A DNA stretch of 64,000 nt, from positions 1 to 64,000 of the forward strand of contig CANNOC010000001.1 of the NCBI GenBank assembly GCA_947507155.1. The letters are read 5' to 3'. A program made the translations under genes and the position numbers. This document shows, in pieces, positions 36,658 through 43,927 of the stretch (within the stretch, counting starts at the first letter, position 1; every line of letters starts with the position of its first letter). The notes below the pieces were generated by a model, which worked only from the letters and a program-made list of their open reading frames with translations, searched no databases and was not told the DNA's origin. Origin of the DNA: an uncultured Collinsella sp. (GTDB lineage: Bacteria; Actinomycetota; Coriobacteriia; Coriobacteriales; Coriobacteriaceae).

Positions 36658-37389
36658 ATGCTTACCAAACTCCTCTGCGAATTCGGCGCAACGGCCCTCA
36701 TGATCATCTTTGGCGTGGGCGTGCACTGCGATACCGTGCTTAAGGGCACCAAGTATCAGGGCTCCGGCCACATGTTTGCCATCACCACCTGGTCTTTTGG
36801 CATCTCGGTCGCTCTGTTTATCTTTGGCGGCGCCGTGTGCATGAACCCCGCCATGGTGCTTGCCCAGTGCATCGTAGGCCTGGTGCCGTGGAGCAGCTGC
36901 ATTCCCTTCATGATTGCCGATATGCTCGGCGGCTTTGCGGGCGCCGTGATCGCGTGGTTGATGTATGCCGATGAGTTCAAGGCTTCCGATGGCGTCGTCG
37001 ACCCCATTGCCCAGCGCAACATCTTCTCGACCAACCCCACCACCGAGGGTACGAACTACGCCCGTAACTTCTTCTGCGAGGCTATCTGCACCTTTGTGTT
37101 CATCAGCGCCATCCTCGCTGCCGCTAACCGCGCCGGCGAGAACGTTCTGATGCTCGCCATCTGCGTCGGCCTGATCGTTTGGGCCGTTGGCATGGGCATG
37201 GGCGGCATCACCGGCTTCGCCATGAACCAGGCTCGTGACCTTGGTCCTCGCATGGCCTATCAGGTGCTGCCGATCAAGAACAAGGCTGACAACAACTGGA
37301 AGTACGGCCTGCTCGTTCCTGGCATCGCTCCGTTTGTCGGCGCTGCTCTGGCTGCGCTGTTTGTGCATGGTTTCTTGGGCATGTTCTAG
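36658..37389 (+). CDS. MIP/aquaglyceroporin (LarD/GlpF-type)
   Basis: first half NPA motif CMNPAMVLAQ, second half MNQARDLGPR (NQA instead of NPA); multi-TM; directly follows larA. Confidence 0.88.
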   Translation: MLTKLLCEFGATALMIIFGVGVHCDTVLKGTKYQGSGHMFAITTWSFGISVALFIFGGAVCMNPAMVLAQCIVGLVPWSSCIPFMIADMLGGFAGAVIAWLMYADEFKASDGVVDPIAQRNIFSTNPTTEGTNYARNFFCEAICTFVFISAILAAANRAGENVLMLAICVGLIVWAVGMGMGGITGFAMNQARDLGPRMAYQVLPIKNKADNNWKYGLLVPGIAPFVGAALAALFVHGFLGMF

Positions 37390-37411
37390 TCTGAGGCTAC
37401 ATAGGTTGTCC

Positions 37412-37536
37412 GCCGTCCGCATGGGGTAACTTCCCAGCGCGTCCTCGGACATGAAAGAACCCCCGCTGCGCACTTCGTGCGGCGGGGGTTCTTTCGTCCT
37501 GCGGAGTGCGCTGGGAAGTTACCCCATGCGGACGGC
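37412..37536. repeat. composite palindrome, family A copy 2
   Basis: perfect 29-bp arms gccgtccgcatggggtaacttcccagcgc (37412-37440) / 37508-37536; spacers GTCCTCGGACAT and GTCCTGCGGAGT; inner arms gaaagaacccccgc / gcgggggttctttc. Confidence 0.93.
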
Positions 37537-37692
37537 TGCGGGGTCTTTGCTGCGCTCGAGCAAGCAAACCAACATATATATCTGAATTTGGATGGGAGGG
37601 GCTTGTTGCTGGTGGGGGCGTTGAGGCGCGAGTGACACTTTGGGGTGCGCGGAGCCCTGGGTTGGGTCGATGATTTGGGATGAGCTTCTTAC

Positions 37693-38232
37693 TTAGGTGA
37701 AGAGGGGCTTTATGGCTGAGAGGTAGTCTTTGGCTACGTCGGCTTTATCTGCTTGGAAATTGTGCCAGGCCCACCATTGGACCATTCCTACAAAGCTTGA
37801 GGCTATGTGGTGTAGTAGGAAGCTTCGGTCCATGGTGCCGGCGGGGCCTGAGGGGTCGACGGGCACGGTTTCGGCTGCTCGTGACATGATGGTCTTGCGT
37901 AAGCAGTCGGCGAAGACGCGTGAGCCGGCGCCGGCTACCAGTGCCCGTACACCCTGCCGACGATTCCAGAGGTTGTTGAGGATATGCTCGACCTGTACGA
38001 GTGGGTCATCGAGGGGCGTACCGTCATCGTCGAGGGCATGGGTGCAGATATCGCGAACGAGCTCAGCGAGCAGGTCATCTTTGCTTTTGAAGAGGCCGTA
38101 GAACGTGGCCCGACCTACGTGGGCGCGAGCGATGATGTCGCCGACGGTGATCTTGCCGTAATCTTCCTCGCACAGGAGCTCGGAGAACGCCGCAACGATG
38201 GCGGCACGGCTTTTTGCCTTGCGGGCATCCAT
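37693..38232 (-). CDS. TetR/AcrR-family transcriptional regulator
   Basis: AAIVAAFSELLCEEDYGKITVGDIIARAHVGRATFYGLFKSKDDLLAEL. Confidence 0.9.
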   Translation of the reverse strand: MDARKAKSRAAIVAAFSELLCEEDYGKITVGDIIARAHVGRATFYGLFKSKDDLLAELVRDICTHALDDDGTPLDDPLVQVEHILNNLWNRRQGVRALVAGAGSRVFADCLRKTIMSRAAETVPVDPSGPAGTMDRSFLLHHIASSFVGMVQWWAWHNFQADKADVAKDYLSAIKPLFT

Positions 38233-38234
38233 GG

Positions 38235-39131
38235 CTATGCGTCCGCGTGAACGAGCAGGCAGCGGAGCGTACCGGAGCAACCTTCGTAGGGGCGTTTGCC
38301 GGCGCCGTAGCCGACGGCTTCGATGCGGTAGCGTGAGGGCAGTTGGTCGGACGTGCGCAGCGCGGTGACGATGGCGGCGCCCGTCGGCGTCACGAGCTCG
38401 CCGGCGACCGGTGCAGGCGTGAGGGCGATATTGCCCGTCTGGCACAGGTTGACGACAGCGGGGACGGGAATGGGCATGAGGCCGTGGGCACAGTGGATGG
38501 TGCCGTGACCCTCGGAGAGCGACTCGACCACGATGTCCTCAATACCAAGGTCGTCGAGGCAGATGGCGACAGAGCAGACGTCGACGATGGAGTCGACGGC
38601 GCCCACCTCGTGAAACAGGACGGTGTCGGGCGTTTTGCCGTGAGCCTTTGCCTCGGCATCGGCGAGTACGGAAAAAATGGCGAGGGCACGACGCTTGGCA
38701 CCATCGCTTAGCCGTGAGCCATCGATGATGGCGGTGACATCCGTCAAAGAACGGTGGTGATGGTGGTGGGCGTGATGGTGACCCTCATGGTCATGCTCGT
38801 GGCAGTGCTCGTGTTCGTGCTCGCCATGGTCATGATGGTGGTGCTCATGCTCGTGCGTGTGCTCGGCAGCTGCTTCGTTGCCGTAGAGCCAGGCCATGTC
38901 GTGATCGTGGTTCTCGAGCTCCTCTGCAAGCTGGACGTCGAAATCGCAGGCGTCGATGCCATGCTTGTATGCACGCGTGACGGCGATCGAAAAGCCGTCG
39001 ACCGGCAGCGTGGCGAGCTGTTCGCGCAGGTGTTCCTCGCTGGCGCCCAGGTCGAGCAGGGCCGCGACGGTCATATCGCCGCTGATGCCCGAGGTGCCGT
39101 CGATGATAAGCGTATGCTGATGGTTGGACAT
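38235..39131 (-). CDS. larC: LarC N-terminal part (LarC1-like nickel-pincer cofactor protein) with His-rich insert
   Basis: LIIDGTSGISGDMTVAALLDLGASEEHLREQL; HTHEHEHHHHDHGEHEHEHCHEHDHEGHHHAHHHHH; FHEVGAVDSIVDVC; TPTGAAIVTAL. Confidence 0.88.
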   Translation of the reverse strand: MSNHQHTLIIDGTSGISGDMTVAALLDLGASEEHLREQLATLPVDGFSIAVTRAYKHGIDACDFDVQLAEELENHDHDMAWLYGNEAAAEHTHEHEHHHHDHGEHEHEHCHEHDHEGHHHAHHHHHRSLTDVTAIIDGSRLSDGAKRRALAIFSVLADAEAKAHGKTPDTVLFHEVGAVDSIVDVCSVAICLDDLGIEDIVVESLSEGHGTIHCAHGLMPIPVPAVVNLCQTGNIALTPAPVAGELVTPTGAAIVTALRTSDQLPSRYRIEAVGYGAGKRPYEGCSGTLRCLLVHADA

Positions 39132-39141
39132 GGAATGCTCC

Positions 39142-39924
39142 TTAACGGGCGCGGGGTGTGCCGGCGCTCAGATGATTGATAAGACTTGCCTGGTATGCGG
39201 CACCAAAGCCATTGTCGATATTGACGACCGAAACGCCGCTGGCGCAGGAGTTGAGCATGGCGAGCAGCGCGGCTACGCCACCAAAGCTCGCGCCGTAACC
39301 CACGCTGGTGGGAACGGCGATGACCGGACAGCTCACCAGGCCGCCGACAACGCTCGCCAGTGCGCCCTCCATGCCGGCGATGGCGATGACCACCTGCGCC
39401 CGGGCAAGTTCCTCGGCATGCGCGAGCAGACGGTGCAGGCCGGCGACACCCACGTCGTAGAGGCGGTCGACCTCGTTGCCATAGAACTCGGCCGTCAACG
39501 CGGCCTCCTCGGCGACGGGTAAGTCGCTCGTACCGGCGCAGGCGACGACGATGCGTCCATTGCCGGTAGGGGAGGGCTTGCCTCCTACGAGGGCGAGCTG
39601 TGCGTCCGGGACATATCCCAGGTCGATGCCGTTGTCGAGGAGTTCCGAGGTGCGGGCTGCCTTTTCGGCGTCCAGGCGCGTGACCAGGATGCGCTCCTGG
39701 CCGGCATCGTGCAGCGCTTCGATAATGGCGGCAATCTGCTCGGCGGTTTTACCGGCGCCGTAGACGACCTCGCCGGCTCCCTGGCGCACTCCGCGCGAAA
39801 GATCGAGCTGCGCAAAGCCCAGATCGGCGGTTGGCGCCGTCTGGATGCGCGTGAGGGCGACTGCCGGGGTGACTGCTCCGCCGGCAACATCGCTCAGCAA
39901 CTGCTCAAGATCTCGCTTATCCAT
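39142..39924 (-). CDS. larB: nickel-pincer cofactor biosynthesis protein LarB
   Basis: FAQLDLSRGVRQGAGEVVYGAGKTAEQIAAI; VVACAGTSDLPVAEEAALTAEFYG; GMEGALASVVGGLVSCPVIAVPTSVGYGASFGGVAALLAMLNSCASG. Confidence 0.92.
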   Translation of the reverse strand: MDKRDLEQLLSDVAGGAVTPAVALTRIQTAPTADLGFAQLDLSRGVRQGAGEVVYGAGKTAEQIAAIIEALHDAGQERILVTRLDAEKAARTSELLDNGIDLGYVPDAQLALVGGKPSPTGNGRIVVACAGTSDLPVAEEAALTAEFYGNEVDRLYDVGVAGLHRLLAHAEELARAQVVIAIAGMEGALASVVGGLVSCPVIAVPTSVGYGASFGGVAALLAMLNSCASGVSVVNIDNGFGAAYQASLINHLSAGTPRAR

Positions 39925-40038
39925 ATATGTTCCCTTCGACGGCGCAAAGTCTAGCACTCAAAAGGTATGTTTCCGAACACTAAGACAAAATTGTTCGGAA
40001 ACTATAGGACAGACTGATTCAATTGTTGGGCGAACTTG

Positions 40039-40674
40039 CTAGTCGCGCAGGATGATGTCCATGGCGAGCATCAGGTTGCGCTCGTCGATGGCAAACGGGG
40101 CGGCTTCGCGCGTCTTGGGCTTGGCGCAAAACGCGATGCCCGTACCCGCGGCCTGAATCATGGGGATGTCGTTGGCGCCGTCGCCGATTGCCACGGTGTG
40201 TGCCATATCGACGCCGCACTCAACCGCCCAATCCAGCAGCTGGATGAGCTTGGATTCCTTGGTCACAATGTCTGTCGCCAGCTTGCCGGTGAGCTTGCCG
40301 TCCACGACCTCCAGGCGGTTAGCGAGGCAAAAGTCGATGCCCGCGGCGGCCACGATCTTGTCGGCGACCTCGTGAAAGCCGCCGCTTACCACGCCGACCT
40401 TCCAGCCCTTGCTGTGTGCCGAGCGCACAAGCTCTAGCGCGCCGGGGGTAAATGTCACGCGCTCAAAGGTGCGCTCGAATACGCTCTCGTCCAGGCCGGT
40501 GAGCAGCCCCACGCGTTCCTCGAGTGCTTGCTTAAAGTCGAGCTCGCCGCGCATGGCGCGCTCGGTGATCTGTGCCACCTGCTCGCCCACGCCGGCCTCT
40601 TCGCCCAACAGGTCGATGACCTCTTGGTTGATGAGCGTGGAGTCGATATCCATAACGATGAGGCGTGCGGTCAT
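40039..40674 (-). CDS. serB: phosphoserine phosphatase SerB
   Basis: LIVMDIDSTLINQEVIDLLGEEAGVGEQVAQITERAMRGELDF; VGVVSGGF; AIGDGANDIPMIQAAGTGIAF. Confidence 0.94.
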   Translation of the reverse strand: MTARLIVMDIDSTLINQEVIDLLGEEAGVGEQVAQITERAMRGELDFKQALEERVGLLTGLDESVFERTFERVTFTPGALELVRSAHSKGWKVGVVSGGFHEVADKIVAAAGIDFCLANRLEVVDGKLTGKLATDIVTKESKLIQLLDWAVECGVDMAHTVAIGDGANDIPMIQAAGTGIAFCAKPKTREAAPFAIDERNLMLAMDIILRD

Positions 40675-40930
40675 GACGGGCCTTTCCGAGTGCAGTTGTA
40701 TTGGGGCACATTGTCGCACGCGGCGCGCCTTGGCGACGGCCAGGCCGCGTCAATTGTTTCGTCTCCGTCAAGTCTTTGGGCAAGAGCTACTTTTTCGCGG
40801 CACATCGACGCGGGTGCGATAAGATAGAACGCCATGTCTGGCTGCGCGGTTTACGCAGGCTGGGCAAATCTGTACGACGCCGCCCGGAACGACACGGGGC
40901 GGCACAGATCCATAAAGGAGGATCACTGGT

Positions 40931-42718
40931 ATGAGCCAGACCCGTCCCATCGATGAGCATTCCATGCACACCCGTACCTGCGGCGAGCTTCGCTTCGAGA
41001 ACGTGGGCGAAGAGGTCACCCTCACCGGTTGGGTGAGCCGTCGTCGCGATCACGGCGGCCTTATCTTCTGCGACCTTCGCGACCGCGAGGGCATCACGCA
41101 GCTCACCTTCGACCCCGAGCACTCCGACGGCGATGCCTTTAAGATCGCCGAGACTATGCGTCCCGAGTGGCCCATCAAGATTCACGGCGTCGTGCGCGCC
41201 CGTGGCGAGGAGACCACCAACACCAAGCTCGCGACCGGCGAGATCGAGGTCCTGACCGACCACGCCGAGGTGCTCAACACGTCCGTCACCCCGCCGTTCC
41301 AGATCGAGGACGGCATCGAGACCAGCGAGGACACCCGCCTGCGCTATCGCTATCTGGACCTCCGTCGTCCCGAAATGATGGCCAACCTCAAGCTGCGCTC
41401 CGACTTCACCTTTGCCATTCGCGAGGCGCTGCACAACCGTGAGTTCATGGAGGTTGAGACGCCCTCCCTGTTCAAGTCCACGCCCGAGGGCGCCCGCGAC
41501 TTCATCGTCCCCAGCCGCATCCAGCCGGGTAACTTCTACGCCCTGCCGCAGTCCCCGCAGCTCCTGAAGCAGCTACTCATGGTCGGTGGCGTCGAGCGCT
41601 ACTATCAGGTTGCCAAGTGCTTCCGCGACGAGGACCTGCGTGCCGACCGTCAGCCCGAGTTCACCCAGGTCGATATCGAGATGTCCTTCGTGGACCAGAA
41701 CGACGTCATGAGCGCGCTCGAGGAGGTTCTGTCCGATGCCTTCGGCCGCATGGGTGTCGAGATGCCTACGCCGCTGCGTCGCATGGACTACTGGGAGGCC
41801 ATGGACACCTATGGCTCCGACAAGCCCGATACCCGCTATGGCATGCACTTGGTCGATCTGACCGACATCTTTGCCAACTCCAAGTTCAAGGTCTTTGCGA
41901 CTGCCGCAAACGAGGAAGGCTCTGTCGTCAAGGCTATCAACGCCAAGGGCGCCGGTGCCTGGGCACGTGCCAAGATCGATAAGCTTGCCGGCGTGGCCTC
42001 CACGTTCGGCGCCAAGGGTCTGGCCTGGATCGCTTTCCGTGAGGACGGCTCCATCAACAGCCCCATCGTCAAGTTCTTCTCGGACGAGGAGATGGCGGCT
42101 CTGCGCGAGCGCATGGACGTCGAGCCCGGCGACCTTGTGATGTTCGCCGCCGGCCCGCGTCTGCTCTCTGACGAGATCCTGGGCGGCATGCGTTCGCACA
42201 TGGCCAACGCGCTCGAGATCAAGCGCGAGGGTCACGACTTCCTGTGGGTCGTCAACTTCCCGCTGTTCCACTGGGATGAGGACCGCAAGGCCTATGCAGC
42301 CGAGCACCAGCCCTTTACCCTGCCGACCGAGACCGACATCGCCAAGATCGAGGCCGACCCGTTGGCAGCCGGTTCTTGCACCTACGACTTTGTCATGGAC
42401 GGCTTTGAGGCCGGCGGCGGCGGTATGCGTATCCACAACGCCGAGATGCAGATGTCCATGCTCAAGCTCCTGGGCTTCACCGAGGAGCGCGCCGAGTCTC
42501 AGTTTGGCTTCCTCATGGAGGCGCTCAAGTTTGGTGCGCCCCCGATGGGCGGTTTTGCTCTGGGCCTGGACCGCGTGTGCATGCTGCTCACCGGCTCCGA
42601 CTCCATCCGCGACGTCATGGCGTTCCCCAAGACGGCCAGCGGCTCCGACCTCATGTCGGGCGCCCCGAGTGCCGTTAGTGGCGCTCAGCTCAAGGACGTC
42701 AGCCTGCGTCTGATGTAG
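40931..42718 (+). CDS. aspS: aspartyl-tRNA synthetase
   Basis: TCGELRFENVGEEVTLTGWVSRRRDHGGLIFCDLRDREGITQ; QSPQLLKQLLMVGGVERYYQVAKCFRDEDLRADRQPEFTQ; GFALGLDRVCMLLTG. Confidence 0.97.
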   Translation: MSQTRPIDEHSMHTRTCGELRFENVGEEVTLTGWVSRRRDHGGLIFCDLRDREGITQLTFDPEHSDGDAFKIAETMRPEWPIKIHGVVRARGEETTNTKLATGEIEVLTDHAEVLNTSVTPPFQIEDGIETSEDTRLRYRYLDLRRPEMMANLKLRSDFTFAIREALHNREFMEVETPSLFKSTPEGARDFIVPSRIQPGNFYALPQSPQLLKQLLMVGGVERYYQVAKCFRDEDLRADRQPEFTQVDIEMSFVDQNDVMSALEEVLSDAFGRMGVEMPTPLRRMDYWEAMDTYGSDKPDTRYGMHLVDLTDIFANSKFKVFATAANEEGSVVKAINAKGAGAWARAKIDKLAGVASTFGAKGLAWIAFREDGSINSPIVKFFSDEEMAALRERMDVEPGDLVMFAAGPRLLSDEILGGMRSHMANALEIKREGHDFLWVVNFPLFHWDEDRKAYAAEHQPFTLPTETDIAKIEADPLAAGSCTYDFVMDGFEAGGGGMRIHNAEMQMSMLKLLGFTEERAESQFGFLMEALKFGAPPMGGFALGLDRVCMLLTGSDSIRDVMAFPKTASGSDLMSGAPSAVSGAQLKDVSLRLM

Positions 42719-42863
42719 GCAAGCGGCTACCTATTGCCTGTAACGAGGGAAGGACGCGTGCCTTCCCTCGTTTTTTGTGGGACGGGGGTGCGCGCCGGTA
42801 GCGTACAATAACTACCACGTGGCTGGGTTTGCCGGCCGAATGTGCGATGTCGTGGGAGGGGAC

Positions 42864-43112
42864 ATGGTCGAGTTTACAAAGACGATTAAAGATCCGTTGG
42901 GATTGCATGCCCGCCCGGTTGCGCTGCTTTATGACATTATCGCCAAGCATCGTAGTGACGTGTCGGTTTCGATTGGCAATCGTCATGTCGATGGCCGCGA
43001 CGTTATAGGGCTCATGGCACTCTGTGGCGAATGTGGCGAGGACATCGTGTTCCGCGTTTCGGGCGTGGATGAGGCCTCCTGTGTCACATCGATCAGAAAT
43101 CTCTCGCTCTAA
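42864..43112 (+). CDS. HPr-family phosphocarrier-like protein
   Basis: MVEFTKTIKDPLGLHARPVALLYDII; the GLHARP phospho-His motif. Confidence 0.85.
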   Translation: MVEFTKTIKDPLGLHARPVALLYDIIAKHRSDVSVSIGNRHVDGRDVIGLMALCGECGEDIVFRVSGVDEASCVTSIRNLSL

Positions 43113-43203
43113 GCATGATAGGGCGCGGTAAAGGATGGTCCTTTGCCGCGCCTTTTTGTTTCGTATAGGAAACTTTTTCGAAATCTGAATGGGGACCCTT
43201 TCC

Positions 43204-43259
43204 AAAAAGTTAACCACGTGCTAGTTTACTATAGCGAACATAGACGTGGTTAACTTTTT
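43204..43259. promoter_or_regulatory. perfect 16-bp inverted repeat upstream of feoA
   Basis: aaaaagttaaccacgt (43204-43219) / acgtggttaacttttt (43244-43259), 24-nt spacer containing tactatag. Confidence 0.8.
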
Positions 43260-43300
43260 ACGCGTCGATGTTGAGGACGAACTGACGTTAGGAGCAACTC

Positions 43301-43543
43301 ATGTCTTGCGGACCGCAGATGCCGGCCATGCCGCTTTCGATGGTAAAAGCGGGCGAAACCGTGCGCGTGTCTCGTGTAAAGGGCAATGAGGACATGAAAC
43401 ACCACCTCAAGGACCTCGGCTTTGTCGAGGGCAACGAAATCCACGTGGTGAGCTCGAGTGGTGCCAATATCATCGTCACGGTGCTGGGCGCACGCTTTGG
43501 CATCGATTCCAAGGTTGCCATGCACATCATGACCGTCGGTTAG
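43301..43543 (+). CDS. feoA: FeoA-domain protein 1
   Basis: MPLSMVKAGETVRVSRVKGNEDMKHHLKDLGFVEGNEIHVVSSSGANIIVTVLGARFGIDSKVAMHIMT. Confidence 0.92.
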   Translation: MSCGPQMPAMPLSMVKAGETVRVSRVKGNEDMKHHLKDLGFVEGNEIHVVSSSGANIIVTVLGARFGIDSKVAMHIMTVG

Positions 43544-43582
43544 TCTGCAGCATTTCATAAAAACCGAAAGGGGGACAAGAGG

Positions 43583-43804
43583 ATGAAGACGTTGGGTGAC
43601 GTTAAGGTGGGCGAGAGCTCTACCATCGTCAAGCTTCACGGTGAGGGTGCGCTTCGCCGCCACCTTATGGACTTGGGGCTCATCAAGGGCACTTCGTTCA
43701 AGGTCGTGAAGGTCGCGCCGCTCGGTGATCCGGTCGAGATCAACGTACGCGGCTACGAGCTTTCCATCCGCAAGGAGGAGGCGGCCGTCGTCGAGGTCCA
43801 GTAA
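43583..43804 (+). CDS. feoA: FeoA-domain protein 2
   Basis: MKTLGDVKVGESSTIVKLHGEGALRRHLMDLGLIKGTSFKVVKVAPLGDPVEINVRGYELSIRKEEA. Confidence 0.92.
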   Translation: MKTLGDVKVGESSTIVKLHGEGALRRHLMDLGLIKGTSFKVVKVAPLGDPVEINVRGYELSIRKEEAAVVEVQ

Positions 43805-43835
43805 GGGCTTGCGACGTATATTTCTGCAGATAAAG

Positions 43836-43854
43836 TTAGGTTTTTCTAACTTAA
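43836..43854. promoter_or_regulatory. DtxR/IdeR-like iron box
   Basis: TTAGGTTTTTCTAACTTAA matches 15/19 of the remembered consensus TTAGGTTAGSCTAACCTAA. Confidence 0.6.
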
Positions 43855-43927
43855 TGCAGCATCTTTGAAGCACATTATCCAGCCTGCGCGGAGAAAGCAG
43901 CGCAGGCACACAAGGAAGAAGGATTGA

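Noticed and set aside
38754-39179. Val/Met-rich plus ORF opposite larC
   Set aside because: Antisense of the His-codon tract (CAT/CAC read as ATG/GTG); not credible.
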